DNA from: Tritonibacter multivorans
Lineage (GTDB): Bacteria; Pseudomonadota; Alphaproteobacteria; Rhodobacterales; Rhodobacteraceae
Reading direction: 5' to 3'
Length of the DNA stretch: 64,000 bases
Assembly (NCBI RefSeq): GCF_001458415.1
Contig: NZ_CYSD01000014.1
Span: 124,001 to 188,000, forward strand
Shown here one piece after another: positions 15,849 through 25,543 of this stretch (its first letter is position 1; every line of letters begins with the position of its first letter). Below the pieces are notes generated by a model that saw only the letters and a list, made by a program, of their open reading frames with translations, had not been told where the DNA came from and did not search any database. The position numbers were made by a program, and so were the translations under genes.

Positions 15849-18800
15849 GTGTCTAAAGACGATGATGATCTGTTAAAACTGATCTCTGATTTTATAAAGG
15901 GAAAAGCAGGCCCGCCTGATGCAACAATGGCGAGCTTAAATCTTGGCGAGAATGTCAATCTGGAGGATTTCGCACCTTTTCCCCTCAGCAAAACATTTGG
16001 GGATTTCTCAAAAGAATACAAAACAGTCTGTAGGGCACTGAAAAAATACGGTCGTGTGAATTGTTTGCGCATTATTGGCGCTATGATGACTATCCCTGAA
16101 TTGCAGGCTAACCACTATCGTTTGGAAGTCCTGATCCACTTAGTGTTCCTTCATGCAGAAGGAAAATCTCGGCCTACGCCAGCGAATGTAACAGCTTGGT
16201 TTAACGCACTCGACAAGGGGACATGCGGAAGGCAAGAAGACGCGACCGAAGATGTATTTGTTGCCCCTGTCACATTTGAAGGGCGGCAATATAGACTTTT
16301 TGAGGGAAGTGCTGAAGGCAATCGCTTCCACACTCAAATGTTCTTGACGATCCTACAGGACATGCCGAATGGTGGACCTTACACCATGATGAAAAATGGT
16401 GTTCGCTCGATCCTCTTACTATCCGAGCTGATTGCAGAGCGATTTGGTGTCCCGCCTTACTATGTAGGGGCCACAACACCAAAATCGGGGATCGGCAAAC
16501 CCTCACCAGAGACGTGGCGAGAGTTACGCCAAAGGGTCGTCTTCTCGCTGAGTGAGCTTGAAGACCATACGATTGATCTGTCAACGCTTGAGCCCTTCTT
16601 TATTCAGAAAGATCACTCGAAAGGTCTCCAAGACCATAAGCCTGGTCATAGCCCTTTGGATTGGCATCCTCTCATCCTGCATAAGGCTGAACTGGTCGTC
16701 TTCCATCCGACGATGATCGGCACGGCGATCCGTCATATGATGATAACGCTATGTCAAAGGATGGAGATGGAAAGAGAGCTGCACGAAGCGCTTGCCAATG
16801 TGTACGTGCAACTTTTTGCCAATAAAGGCTTACTCAAGAAAAATCCGCCGCCACTTCAGATGCAGTATTGTGGCCCGTTCCATGCCGCACAACTCGTGCA
16901 GGAGCTGGATAAAGGGCGATACCTACACCTCTTGTTCTTTGTTGATGGCTTTGAGGGCTTCGCAGAAGAAACATTTATCGGCACGAACTCAGTAGACCCG
17001 ATTTCGGATTATGTGGGGAAATCAATCGAAGAAGCGCATAAGAAATGCGTTGAGGCGTCGGACTTCCGCGAGGGCCTGACACTTGTTATTCCATGCGGCT
17101 GGGGTCGATATGTCGGATTTAGACCACCTGAACTCCCTCAAAGTTGGCGCGTTGAATTGATGCCCCCTCATGATGCGCTTGCTTTTCATGACATGCCTAA
17201 ATTCAAGACCACTGACTTATTCAAGATATTGGATGCTCAAGACGCCGTGTCAGAACAGAATATCGTCCTGATCAATGCAAACGGCATTTTAAATTTGTGG
17301 GCTTGGATGATGAATAACGATGGACACATCGTCCAACATGAGAAGTTGGAGCATGATTTTGTTACTGCGGACCATCCCGGCATGATGCATATTCCAACAA
17401 ATAGTTTGTTGGATGCTCGCATTGAATCCTATCTCGCGTCTGACATTCGGACCTTGGAGCGTCCAGATGGTACATTTGCAGAAGCACAACGCGCACATGC
17501 AACGCCAAGATACGGTACGCGATCTCTATCGCCATTTTACGTTGATGTTACTGGCTACCGCGACGGTGAATATCGAAATGTCTATCTTGGTGAAAAGGGG
17601 CAATACTGGATAAGCGTGAGCAGCAAGGATGGCTTGGACCGACATAGCGCTTATCAGCTTCTTTCTCTGACTATGCACTGGGCCGAGAAAGTTTTTCGCA
17701 TGATTGATGCACAAGATGAGACCCCGCAGGGTGTTCAGATGTCTCACCATGTTGCCTTTGGTGACGATGAGATCGCGATTGATGGGACTGCACCAAGACC
17801 AACCGATGAAGAAATTTCTTCCCTGATCGAGCGACGCTCTGGCACTCAGTCCGAGCGTGTGGACGTTGTCATCAATGTCAAGGAGGGCTTCATGTCGGCA
17901 GGTCGTCGTGCGGACAATTTCGGAGAGCGACAACTTGTTGGGGCGCTGATCAGCGCATGTGCTGAGGCGCAAGGGCGCGAGCTAGACCGAGATGAACTTG
18001 AAACGCTGATTTGGTCGGTAGTGAAGTCAGAGAAAGCGCGGCACTTGCACGCGTTCTCTGAGCCAGATTTGCGCGACTATGTTCGTGATCATTTGCCGTC
18101 ACCTTTGGTCGTTGAACAGCTAGACGATGCCTTCACACGGATCGGACTAGGATGGTCGTGTCGCGACCGCTCGGACGGTCACAAAATTGAAGGCAAAGGC
18201 CCGTGTGCCGCTTATCTCACTCAGTTGCTCGATGTGCTTGCTGCGCGGTTCAAGGAACAGGTGGCAACCTTTGATCGCGAAGCTTTACTTGAGCGCGCGT
18301 TGCTCAATCACGAGTCTTGTTCGCACGAAAGTGACGTATGGAAGCGCACCTTTGGTGCGGTTGAGGCACTGAGCGATACGGACGATTTTGCAGTTCAAGA
18401 TGCCTCCGAAGAAATCGGACGCCTATTTGCTGGAAGCATGGCATCGAGGATCATTGCTGAGGCTGCCATATGCGAAGCGCCATTAGACAAAGGCTTCGAA
18501 CCTAGCGATATGGACATCAATAGACTCCTTGCTGATGCCTCACAGATGCATCACCTGGGCGGGTACCGCGCAGCTATGCTTGCGGGCATTATGCCTCCAG
18601 AGATCGTGATCTCACCTGCTGGTGAAGTCATGATGGATCACGGGTTCAGTGACGCTGTGATAAGACCGTTTGGTCAGCATTTTACCGCACACTCCCTCGC
18701 AGGAGAGAAGAAAAAATACGCCTCTCGCTACGAGTCCAGGGAAGCAAACCAAACACCGCCCGATCTTTCCGAGAAAGAACAGAAAGATAAGGATGCCTTT

Positions 18801-19745
18801 GAGATTGCTTGGCTTGATGAGTTCGGCTTCAGCGCCGAAGATTTTCTCAGATTTATCGGCGGCTTTTGGATGATCTTGCAGGCCGATGGCAAGCCGATCA
18901 TCAAAGAGCCACGCTCAGCTCTTGTTGAACGGATCGGGAAGGAGATCGAACTTGACTATGAAATAGTCGGTAAGTGTCTCAATAGCTTTACGCTTCAACC
19001 GCGCCCATCATGGACTGACTTGCCAGATGGTTATCCTGACCACGCGTGGCATCCGTGGCGATTTCAAAGACAACTGTCATTGGTGACGAAACCCATTGTT
19101 CAGGTGAATGATGAAGAAGACCCAACGCTGATGATCGCTCCCGCTATGTGCGTTCTGCACTTGGAACGGTTCTATGCGAATACGCTTGAAGGCGTATTCT
19201 CGCATGACATGTTCAGAACGAACGGGAAACTTTTTAAGTTGATGGACGCGATCAATAGCGAGGTCGGCGAAGAGTTCAATAGCATTGTAGCGAAGAAGTT
19301 TATTGAGATCGGCTGGGAAGCCAAGTCAAATCAATCGGATGGTCAGATTTTCGACAGGCAGAAATCGCCGACGTTTGGTGATGTGGATGTGCTGGCATGG
19401 AACAAAGCTGGCAAGCGTCTTCTCATCATCGAATGCAAAGATTTGTCGTTTGACAAAACAATCGGCGAAGTCGCAAATCGGTTATCGAAGTACCAAGGCA
19501 TCATTAAGCGCAACGGTAAGCCAGACGACCTCAAGAAGCACTTGAACAGATGTGAGGAGATTGAGGCGAACCTCGATAAGGTGGGCAACTACGTTGGCAT
19601 GGAGATTGCAACAGTGGAGCGTGTCTTATTGCTCAGCCAGCCCACTCCTTTGATTTTTGCGGAATTGGCTGACAAGCACTCCGTGGAAGTCGTCACATTT
19701 ACGGATATTGAAACGCGCTTCGAAGATCCTTCAAAGGGTGAGTGA
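15849..19745 (+). CDS. ~1298-residue protein with C-terminal PD-(D/E)XK nuclease fold
   Basis: A very large soluble protein whose first ~1120 residues I do not recognise: no Walker A, helicase or methylase motifs are visible. The C-terminal ~150 residues carry a restriction-endonuclease-like core: an upstream helix with Glu (KKFIEIGWEAKSN), then GDVDVLAWNKAGKRLLIIEC with D1180, E1195 and K1197 (D-x14-E-x-K), then a helical region. I prefer GTG 15849, which follows GAGGG at good spacing, over GTG 15825, which has no ribosome site (numbering from 15849). The GC content is visibly lower than in the metabolic genes, suggesting transfer. With the upstream membrane protein and downstream TniQ-family gene it forms a candidate undescribed defence or mobile-element module. 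Confidence 0.8.
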   Translation: MSKDDDDLLKLISDFIKGKAGPPDATMASLNLGENVNLEDFAPFPLSKTFGDFSKEYKTVCRALKKYGRVNCLRIIGAMMTIPELQANHYRLEVLIHLVFLHAEGKSRPTPANVTAWFNALDKGTCGRQEDATEDVFVAPVTFEGRQYRLFEGSAEGNRFHTQMFLTILQDMPNGGPYTMMKNGVRSILLLSELIAERFGVPPYYVGATTPKSGIGKPSPETWRELRQRVVFSLSELEDHTIDLSTLEPFFIQKDHSKGLQDHKPGHSPLDWHPLILHKAELVVFHPTMIGTAIRHMMITLCQRMEMERELHEALANVYVQLFANKGLLKKNPPPLQMQYCGPFHAAQLVQELDKGRYLHLLFFVDGFEGFAEETFIGTNSVDPISDYVGKSIEEAHKKCVEASDFREGLTLVIPCGWGRYVGFRPPELPQSWRVELMPPHDALAFHDMPKFKTTDLFKILDAQDAVSEQNIVLINANGILNLWAWMMNNDGHIVQHEKLEHDFVTADHPGMMHIPTNSLLDARIESYLASDIRTLERPDGTFAEAQRAHATPRYGTRSLSPFYVDVTGYRDGEYRNVYLGEKGQYWISVSSKDGLDRHSAYQLLSLTMHWAEKVFRMIDAQDETPQGVQMSHHVAFGDDEIAIDGTAPRPTDEEISSLIERRSGTQSERVDVVINVKEGFMSAGRRADNFGERQLVGALISACAEAQGRELDRDELETLIWSVVKSEKARHLHAFSEPDLRDYVRDHLPSPLVVEQLDDAFTRIGLGWSCRDRSDGHKIEGKGPCAAYLTQLLDVLAARFKEQVATFDREALLERALLNHESCSHESDVWKRTFGAVEALSDTDDFAVQDASEEIGRLFAGSMASRIIAEAAICEAPLDKGFEPSDMDINRLLADASQMHHLGGYRAAMLAGIMPPEIVISPAGEVMMDHGFSDAVIRPFGQHFTAHSLAGEKKKYASRYESREANQTPPDLSEKEQKDKDAFEIAWLDEFGFSAEDFLRFIGGFWMILQADGKPIIKEPRSALVERIGKEIELDYEIVGKCLNSFTLQPRPSWTDLPDGYPDHAWHPWRFQRQLSLVTKPIVQVNDEEDPTLMIAPAMCVLHLERFYANTLEGVFSHDMFRTNGKLFKLMDAINSEVGEEFNSIVAKKFIEIGWEAKSNQSDGQIFDRQKSPTFGDVDVLAWNKAGKRLLIIECKDLSFDKTIGEVANRLSKYQGIIKRNGKPDDLKKHLNRCEEIEANLDKVGNYVGMEIATVERVLLLSQPTPLIFAELADKHSVEVVTFTDIETRFEDPSKGE

Positions 19746-19937
19746 TCCGACATAATGTCCTGAATAGGGTCCGCCGGTTAATCGTTTGCCGCTCAATGTC
19801 TGCTCAAAACGTTTAAGTCCTAGCCGTTGTCATCTGCAGCGAATGACGGCTTTCCGCCCTTCGTGTTGAAAATTGAGGATACTCAAGATATCGGTAGGCC
19901 TTGTTAAGCCTCCGGAAAATGTTGAGGGGAAGATATC
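19746..19937. other. intergenic spacer before the tniQ-like gene
   Basis: A 192-bp non-coding spacer. It ends in GAGGGGAAG, a strong ribosome site that decides the GTG start of the next gene. No terminator or long dyad was recognised, so readthrough from the nuclease-fold gene is possible. Confidence 0.4.
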
Positions 19938-21800
19938 GTGCCCTCTTTGTGTCTTACGCTTGCCCCCAACGCGCGGGAGACTTTGCCGTCTTTTGTATCT
20001 CGGTTGGCAGCGGCGAATGGGCTGGATGCTGCCTCATTTTCGAAAGACATGGGCTTTTCATTCAAACGCATTTTGAACTTTGAAGAGACCGCGCTTCGGG
20101 CGTTGGCGGAGGTCGCGGGCCTCTGCGGTGAACAGATGGACGAACTTGTCTCTTGGACTGGGCGTCCGACAGGTGACATCCGCATTCAGTATCGTGGCGA
20201 GCTTGTCCCTTCGCGTGCTCTGCGCAGCCCTGTGGTCATGGGATGTCCGTTGTGCTTGCGGGCTGATATCGACACCCAGCCTGCAGCGCCCTTGCAGGCC
20301 ATGTCATATCGCGGGGATTGGCAGCTCGCCTACACCAAGGTCTGCGCGGCGCATGGCCATCCGCTAGTCCCACTTTGGGACGAGGATACGCCGTCAAAGC
20401 GGTGGGATTTCCAGGCGCGGTTCTCGGATTTGCTGGGCGCGCCCATTCTGGCACAATCCAAACCATCCAGCTCCCAGGTTTCAGAATACGACCGCTGGCT
20501 GCATCAGCGCATGCTGACGGGGAAAGACGAGACATGGTTGCAAGCGCATACCATTTTTGCAGCCTCCCGCCTCTGCCTGCACATCGGGCAACAAATCATA
20601 CGCCACGACATTGCAGGGCGTTTCAGGACAGCGGGACAAGAGCGGCCCGAGGTGGTTGGCTTTGATGCGCTGAGCGACGAACCATCGCGCCTGCCAGCTG
20701 TTCTAAACGCCCTGGCAGCAGCAGCATCGGGTCCAGGAGATGGGCCGAAGAAGGCCTTTGGTGCGCTTCATCCAATGCTGAACCGCGATTACGCAGATGC
20801 GGAAGAGTTTGCGGAATTCCGCAACGTTTTATGCGTCTGCATTCTAGACAACTGGCCCCATGCCCCGGGGGACGTCGTCCTTGGGCATGTTGTCAAGGAA
20901 CGCAGGATCCATTCGGTCGCCAGCGCCGCAAAAGAAATTGGCGTTTGGGAGGAGCTTTTGGACCGGGTGTTGACCGAGAACGGGGCCTTCACCGACGGTG
21001 ACCAGCGCCCCCCAACGCGCAAGACGTTTGATGCCATCCGTTTCAACGATCTACTTCAGGACATCCCGCGATGGGTCGGGCCGAAAGTCATTTACAAAAT
21101 ACTCGGCGCGACCAAGGACCAATTCCAAAGGCTGGTGGAACAGGGCTTGCTGACACCAGCGGTCAGTGACCCCAAGGTCCAGGCACGGTGGCAACCAAAC
21201 CAAGCCCAAGATCTTCTGAGTACTCTGGTCAACGCATCGAAAGATATTCCGCAGGACGCAGCAGGTTGGATTCCTCTGCACAATGCAGGTGGGCTAGTTA
21301 AGGGCGGTCTAAGTCGTTTGATCGACGAGATTGTGTTGGGAACGCTCCCCATTGGATATCTGCCAGACCGGCGGGGGTATCGTTCACTGATGGTACCGAA
21401 GTCAAAGGTGATTGAGTTCAGCGCTGAAAGGCCTAAAACCGTGTCCTTTCACTGTCCCACTGCAGTTGCTTTTGCCCGCAGCATCGGGTTGCGCCAAAAA
21501 GGGATCTTTGTCGCCTTTATTCAGGACGGACATACCCCCGCCACTCAGGTCGAGCACCCCAATGCGAACCAGCTTACCTATATTATGACGGATGAGGACA
21601 TTGATGCGTTCAAGGCGCGCTTTACGACGATCACAATTCTGTCTGGGGAAACAGGTCTGCACCGAAACACAGTTCGGCACGCTCTAAAGATCGCTGGTGT
21701 TCACCCCTTCACACAGAACAGCCGGGACTATGGTGGCATCTACTTGCGTGAAGATGCTGTTAACGCGGTTTCTAAAATAGGCCTGAAAGCAAAAGGTTAG
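19938..21800 (+). CDS. TniQ-family protein, standalone
   Basis: A 620-residue protein starting at GTG behind GAGGGGAAG. The N-terminal region matches TniQ/TnsD proteins: a helical start, then a zinc-finger set C103-x2-C106 (GCPLCLRAD) with C136-x2-H139 (KVCAAHGHPLVPLWD) around a conserved Gly-Asp-Trp. The C-terminal half has several helix-turn-helix-like stretches (IYKILGATKDQFQRLVEQGL and LSGETGLHRNTVRHALKIAG). TniQ proteins select target DNA for Tn7-like and Tn5053-like transposons and recruit TnsC/TniB. None of TnsA, TnsB, TnsC or a Cas complex lies nearby, so this copy either works with genes elsewhere, is a remnant, or has another DNA-binding role. It ends 134 bp before a tRNA-Arg gene. 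Confidence 0.8.
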   Translation: MPSLCLTLAPNARETLPSFVSRLAAANGLDAASFSKDMGFSFKRILNFEETALRALAEVAGLCGEQMDELVSWTGRPTGDIRIQYRGELVPSRALRSPVVMGCPLCLRADIDTQPAAPLQAMSYRGDWQLAYTKVCAAHGHPLVPLWDEDTPSKRWDFQARFSDLLGAPILAQSKPSSSQVSEYDRWLHQRMLTGKDETWLQAHTIFAASRLCLHIGQQIIRHDIAGRFRTAGQERPEVVGFDALSDEPSRLPAVLNALAAAASGPGDGPKKAFGALHPMLNRDYADAEEFAEFRNVLCVCILDNWPHAPGDVVLGHVVKERRIHSVASAAKEIGVWEELLDRVLTENGAFTDGDQRPPTRKTFDAIRFNDLLQDIPRWVGPKVIYKILGATKDQFQRLVEQGLLTPAVSDPKVQARWQPNQAQDLLSTLVNASKDIPQDAAGWIPLHNAGGLVKGGLSRLIDEIVLGTLPIGYLPDRRGYRSLMVPKSKVIEFSAERPKTVSFHCPTAVAFARSIGLRQKGIFVAFIQDGHTPATQVEHPNANQLTYIMTDEDIDAFKARFTTITILSGETGLHRNTVRHALKIAGVHPFTQNSRDYGGIYLREDAVNAVSKIGLKAKG

Positions 21801-21934
21801 AGCGAGGCGCTCACCGTCCGTTGCCATTTTCTTTTCTGGGAGCAGCCAATCAGAACAAATGCATTGACAGCCAATTGGCACGCTTATGCCCAAAACGGGC
21901 ACTGTTATGCTGTAAGAACACAAAAAGATGAAAA

Positions 21935-22012
21935 TGGCGAGCCCTGGAGGACTCGAACCCCCGACCTGAGAATTAGAAGTTCCCTGCTCTAATCCAGCTG
22001 AGCTAAGGGCCC
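21935..22012 (-). tRNA. tRNA-Arg (anticodon UCU)
   Basis: Reading the minus strand, a full cloverleaf is present: acceptor GGGCCCT pairs with AGGGCTC (one G-U), D-arm GCTC/GAGC, anticodon stem GGGAA/TTCTC around loop CTTCTAA (anticodon TCT), five-base variable loop AGGTC, and T-arm GGGGG/CCTCC around TTCGAGT. Discriminator G and an encoded CCA complete the 3' end. UCU reads AGA and possibly AGG, rare codons in a GC-rich genome. The gene lies on the replicon that carries rep-parAB, and tRNA genes are frequent integration targets, yet no duplicated 3' end was found elsewhere in the window. Confidence 0.95.
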
Positions 22013-22123
22013 GCACTTCTTGTGGCTGTATCGGGCAAATCTCGGGGCTTGTCAACTTGATAGGCGGCCAGAAATGGCACGGACAAAAGCCCCCGTTTTC
22101 ATGTGCTTGCCAGAACAAAGCCT

Positions 22124-22160
22124 GCTCTGACCCCAGCGTCTATCGGCATGGGATCAGAGC
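22124..22160 (-). terminator. probable terminator after the asparaginase-like gene
   Basis: GCTCTGA-C-CCC (22124-22134) pairs with GGG-A-TCAGAGC (22150-22160): ten base pairs with one mismatch. It lies just downstream of the minus-strand stop at 22174. The T-run on that strand is short, so termination may be partial. Confidence 0.45.
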
Positions 22161-22173
22161 CTAATAAGGGGAA

Positions 22174-22683
22174 TTACCCAGCAGGCACGACCATGGTCAG
22201 GGCCACGCGGTCTTTCTCAACCGCGCCGCCTTCAAACACCTGATTGTGGAAGGCGGTGCGCACACCCGCATCGCTCAGCCGCAGGACCGTCAGCGCCTGC
22301 GTCAGGTTCTGCGGCGCGTCCGTGCCCTTCACCGACAGCGGCACCATGGCGCCGGTCAGCACCGTGACACCGCGCCCCCCTGCCCCATCCTCGCAAAGCT
22401 TTTGCGCCAGATCCGGCAGCCGATCGGTGCCGCAGATCAGCAGAACCTTTTCCCCTGCCCTGTGGGCCTCGGCCACGGTGCGCAGGATCAGGGCAAAGTC
22501 CTCTTCGGTGAAATCCAGGGAATCCTTCTGCAGCAGATCGACAAAACGCACGTCCATCCCGTCCAGACACAGATCGCCAAACAGACGGGCCGCATCATTG
22601 TCGGCATTGACCATATTGCCGGTCGACGCCTCATAGGTTTTGGCCAGCGTGCCGCCGGTCAGAATGATGGATATCTTCTGCAT
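22174..22683 (-). CDS. short asparaginase-domain protein
   Basis: A 169-residue protein equal to the N-terminal domain of type I/II L-asparaginases. The first catalytic motif is present as LTGGTLAKTYE and the second as ICGTDRLPD (in place of the usual GTDT). The C-terminal asparaginase domain is absent; full enzymes are ~330 residues. Single-domain members are known in proteobacteria, without a defined reaction, so asparagine hydrolysis should not be assumed. The gene follows the chemoreceptor gene on the same strand, separated by a strong terminator, and is probably transcribed alone. Confidence 0.72.
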   Translation of the reverse strand: MQKISIILTGGTLAKTYEASTGNMVNADNDAARLFGDLCLDGMDVRFVDLLQKDSLDFTEEDFALILRTVAEAHRAGEKVLLICGTDRLPDLAQKLCEDGAGGRGVTVLTGAMVPLSVKGTDAPQNLTQALTVLRLSDAGVRTAFHNQVFEGGAVEKDRVALTMVVPAG

Positions 22684-22710
22684 GTCTCTGCTCTCCCCGG
22701 ATCAAAAGAA

Positions 22711-22745
22711 GATGCCCCGAAACGGGGCAACCGTTCCGGGGCATC
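22711..22745 (-). terminator. intrinsic terminator of the chemoreceptor operon
   Basis: GATGCCCCG (22711-22719) pairs with CGGGGCATC (22737-22745), continued after one mismatch by AACGG/CCGTT around the loop GGCAA. On the minus strand the stem is followed by TTCTTTTG. It lies 44 bp beyond the chemoreceptor stop codon. Confidence 0.75.
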
Positions 22746-22788
22746 CTATGGTCAATTTACCCAAACGCCGCAAGAGCGCCAAAGCGGC

Positions 22789-24975
22789 CTAGGCGGCAAA
22801 GACATCCGCCTGTTGCGGCGCAGACCGCGCCTGCCCCTGCCCCAGCTCAAAGGTCTCCACGATCTGCGCCAGATCACGGCTCTGGCCTTCGACCATCTGC
22901 ACCTTGCTGTGGTTCTCGCGGAAATTGGCGGCGATCTGCTGGGTGGCCTGATCCAGCTCGCTTGTGGCGCTGTTGATTTCACCAATGCCGGTTGCGGTTT
23001 CGCGGGTGGCGACCACAATTTCCTGAATGGTGTCGTCACTTGCCCGTACCGAGGTGACGATTTTCTCGAACGCCGCGCCCGTGTCTTCGACAATCTGCGC
23101 GCCCGAGGTCACGGATTTCGACGAGGTGCGGATATGGTCCGAAATCTCCAGCGCCGCCTCTGCCGACCGCTGCGCCAGCGCCTGCACTTCGCGCGCCACC
23201 ACCGCAAAGCCACGGCCCGCATTACCCGCCCGCGCCGCCTCGACACCGGCGTTCAGGGCCAGAAGATTGGTCTGGAACGAAATGTCTTCGATCACACTCA
23301 GCACTTTGGCAATGGTGTCGGACGAGGCCTGAATTTCCTTCATCGCCGCAATCGCCCGGACCATCAGTTCCGATCCAGATGTCGCCTCCCGCGAGATCCG
23401 CTCGACCGAGGTGCGGACCTCATCGACGGATTTAGTTACACCTGTAACCGTTTGCGACATCTGCTCCAGCGCCGCGGCGGTTTCCTCGACCGAGGCCGCA
23501 TTGCGTTCGGTGTGCAGGGCCAGAACGTCAGAGTTTGCCGACATCTCTGCGGTGCCCCGGTCAATCTGGCTGGACGCTACCGCGATCCGGCCAATCACCC
23601 CGCGCAGACTGTCCAGCGTGGCATTCATGGAATTGGCAATCTCGCCAAAAACGCCGTTCAGATCCTCGGACATCTCGTGGGTCAGATCACCCTTGGCCAA
23701 ATAGTCCAGCGAGGTACGGATCTCTTCGAGACCGCCATTGGCCGCATCGCTGATCCGGTTCACATCGGCGCAAAGATCGGCAAACAGCCCCTCTTTGTCG
23801 TCGGTGCGCAGACGCTGGGTGAAGTCCCCCGCCGCGCAGGCTGCAACCACCACGGACATTTCCGCCGCCGCCTGCTGCTCGGCCGCGCGTTTGCGCAGCA
23901 GCGCATCAATCGCGGTGTTCAGCGCCACGATTTCACGGGCCGAGCTGCGGGCCCGGATTGGCGAGGGTTCGCGGTCAGACGCGGCGGCTTTCAGCGCCTT
24001 GGCGCTTTCGCGCAGGGGCAGCATCAGACGGTTCAGGAAGACCACAAGAAACGCGACGAAACCCAAAACGCCCAAACCAACCAGCGCCCCAGTCCGGCGC
24101 AGCAGCGCGTTTTCCTCTTGGCGTTGCGCGGTGTAATCCATCGCCAGAAACAGCTCATCTGCGGCGACATCAGCCGCAGCAGAGAACCGTTCACGGGTGA
24201 CCACAAAGTGATGCCCGCCTTCGGCTACAATCGCAAAAGACTCTGTACTGTCCTGAAAGGCGCTGAATACCGCAGGCGCCAGGGTCTCATTGGCGACCAC
24301 GACCTGGTCTGCACCGTCGTTCAACGCGGGATCCGACGCCTCAGCCTGCAGCGCATAAGCCGCCCCTGCCCCGCCGTCGCGGCGCGCCACAAAGACAGAT
24401 CCGCCCAGACCGCCAGCCAGACTTGCGGCCTTGCTGTCCAGATCCTGCGCCAGCAGAAGGAAACCGATCTTCTTGCGCCCTTTCATCACCGGCTGCGTAT
24501 AGCCGACGCCAAAGCGGTGGGTATCCAACCGTGTCAGGTCAAAGGCCCGGCGGCCGCTGTCGATGCTTTGTTGTACCAAAGGCGGCAGCAGGTTGCCCCC
24601 TGCCGCGCGGGTGCTGGCGGATTTGGCATAGAGCAGATCGCCACTGGCAGAGTACACCTGCAAGTCGGTGACATCGCCCCGCGCGGAAATCCGGTTAAAG
24701 GTCGAAGCCAGCGCCTCGTCCAGCGCGGCGGTGTTTTCGTTCAGCACCGCTTCGGTCAGGGCTTTGTTGCGCGTGATCAGGCGCGCGTGCTGCGACAGCA
24801 CCCCTTCGCCGCGTTTCAGCAAAGAGGAGGCCGCCGCATTGGTGTTCTGCGCATTGAGCGAGAGCATCGACCCCTCGACGCGCTCTAACACTGTCATTGC
24901 GCCAAAACCGACACCAACCATCAACAGAACGGTAAAGGCCACGACGCTGAAGGTAATTCGGCTCGTCAAGGTCAT
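22789..24975 (-). CDS. methyl-accepting chemotaxis protein
   Basis: A 728-residue receptor. Transmembrane helix 1 (about 8-30) and helix 2 (about 307-328) enclose a ~275-residue periplasmic sensor that looks like a Cache-type domain ([39 protein letters not shown]). A HAMP region and a second HAMP-like segment ([29 protein letters not shown]) precede the coiled-coil signalling domain with the nearly invariant tip [20 protein letters not shown]. It should feed a CheA/CheW complex encoded elsewhere. No C-terminal CheR-docking pentapeptide is evident (ends QQADVFAA). The ligand is unknown. A rhodanese gene lies 21 bp upstream on the same strand. Confidence 0.93.
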   Translation of the reverse strand: MTLTSRITFSVVAFTVLLMVGVGFGAMTVLERVEGSMLSLNAQNTNAAASSLLKRGEGVLSQHARLITRNKALTEAVLNENTAALDEALASTFNRISARGDVTDLQVYSASGDLLYAKSASTRAAGGNLLPPLVQQSIDSGRRAFDLTRLDTHRFGVGYTQPVMKGRKKIGFLLLAQDLDSKAASLAGGLGGSVFVARRDGGAGAAYALQAEASDPALNDGADQVVVANETLAPAVFSAFQDSTESFAIVAEGGHHFVVTRERFSAAADVAADELFLAMDYTAQRQEENALLRRTGALVGLGVLGFVAFLVVFLNRLMLPLRESAKALKAAASDREPSPIRARSSAREIVALNTAIDALLRKRAAEQQAAAEMSVVVAACAAGDFTQRLRTDDKEGLFADLCADVNRISDAANGGLEEIRTSLDYLAKGDLTHEMSEDLNGVFGEIANSMNATLDSLRGVIGRIAVASSQIDRGTAEMSANSDVLALHTERNAASVEETAAALEQMSQTVTGVTKSVDEVRTSVERISREATSGSELMVRAIAAMKEIQASSDTIAKVLSVIEDISFQTNLLALNAGVEAARAGNAGRGFAVVAREVQALAQRSAEAALEISDHIRTSSKSVTSGAQIVEDTGAAFEKIVTSVRASDDTIQEIVVATRETATGIGEINSATSELDQATQQIAANFRENHSKVQMVEGQSRDLAQIVETFELGQGQARSAPQQADVFAA

Positions 24976-24996
24976 GTGAAACTCTCCCTGACTGGC

Positions 24997-25407
24997 TTAT
25001 TCGACGGGCAGGCCGGCCACGTCCCAGCCGGGCATACCATCGCGGAAGTAATAGACATTGCTGTAGCCCCAGGCGACGGCCTGTTCGCTGGCTTTGGACG
25101 ACCGCAGGCAGGACCAGCCATTGCAGTAGAACACAACCGCATCCGTTTTCTGTGCCACCTCGGCCAATGCGCCCTCGTTGAAGGTGCTTTTCAGGTCCAG
25201 ATGCACCGCTTCGGGGATATGGCCGCTGTCAAAATCAGACGGTTTGCGCACGTCCACAAAGATGGCTTCCTGTTCAAACAGCGCATAGGCTTCTTCGACA
25301 GAGACGGTGCTTGCACCTGCAACGGACACCGGGGATTCTTGCGCCTGCACGGCAAGAGGAACCACTGCGAGGGCGACAACCCCGCAGAATCGCTGGAAAA
25401 ATGACAT
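24997..25407 (-). CDS. periplasmic rhodanese-like protein
   Basis: A 136-residue protein with a Sec signal (FFQRFCGVVALAVVPLAVQA, cleavage likely after VQA) and one rhodanese domain: IFVDVRKPSDFDSGHIPEAV opens it and VVFYCNGWSCLRSSKA contains the active-site loop with a cysteine at the catalytic position. The start at 25407 has GGAG at good spacing; the ATG at 25437 would hide the signal peptide. Such proteins transfer sulfane sulfur or bind sulfur/oxyanion species in the periplasm. Being 21 bp ahead of the chemoreceptor gene, it may be cotranscribed with it, which raises the idea of a sulfur-linked signal, as inference only. Confidence 0.82.
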   Translation of the reverse strand: MSFFQRFCGVVALAVVPLAVQAQESPVSVAGASTVSVEEAYALFEQEAIFVDVRKPSDFDSGHIPEAVHLDLKSTFNEGALAEVAQKTDAVVFYCNGWSCLRSSKASEQAVAWGYSNVYYFRDGMPGWDVAGLPVE

Positions 25408-25543
25408 CTTGGAATCTCCAATTCGAAATGACGTCACTTCTTGGCGCGGCGAGGTTTAACCTGCGGTAAATGGCGGGGCTGAAATGTGCCTTTTTGATCC
25501 CGCCCAGACCTAGAACTTTAGGCGTTGTGCGAAACGCAGGCAT

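Noticed and set aside
19938-21800. Complete Tn7-like or CRISPR-associated transposon
   Set aside because: Only a TniQ-family gene is present; TnsA, TnsB, TnsC, Cas genes and paired end repeats are missing.
9930-22012. Prophage or integrative element ending at the tRNA-Arg gene
   Set aside because: Apart from one small recombinase there are no phage or conjugation genes, and I found no duplicate of the tRNA 3' end that would serve as attR/attL.
22174-22683. Functional L-asparaginase (ansA/ansB)
   Set aside because: Only the N-terminal domain is present and the second motif is altered, so hydrolase activity cannot be claimed.
22246-24888. 880-codon plus-strand frame opposite the chemoreceptor gene
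   Set aside because: It is rich in Arg/Gln/His/Gly without any domain, and the opposite strand encodes an unmistakable chemoreceptor and an asparaginase-like protein.
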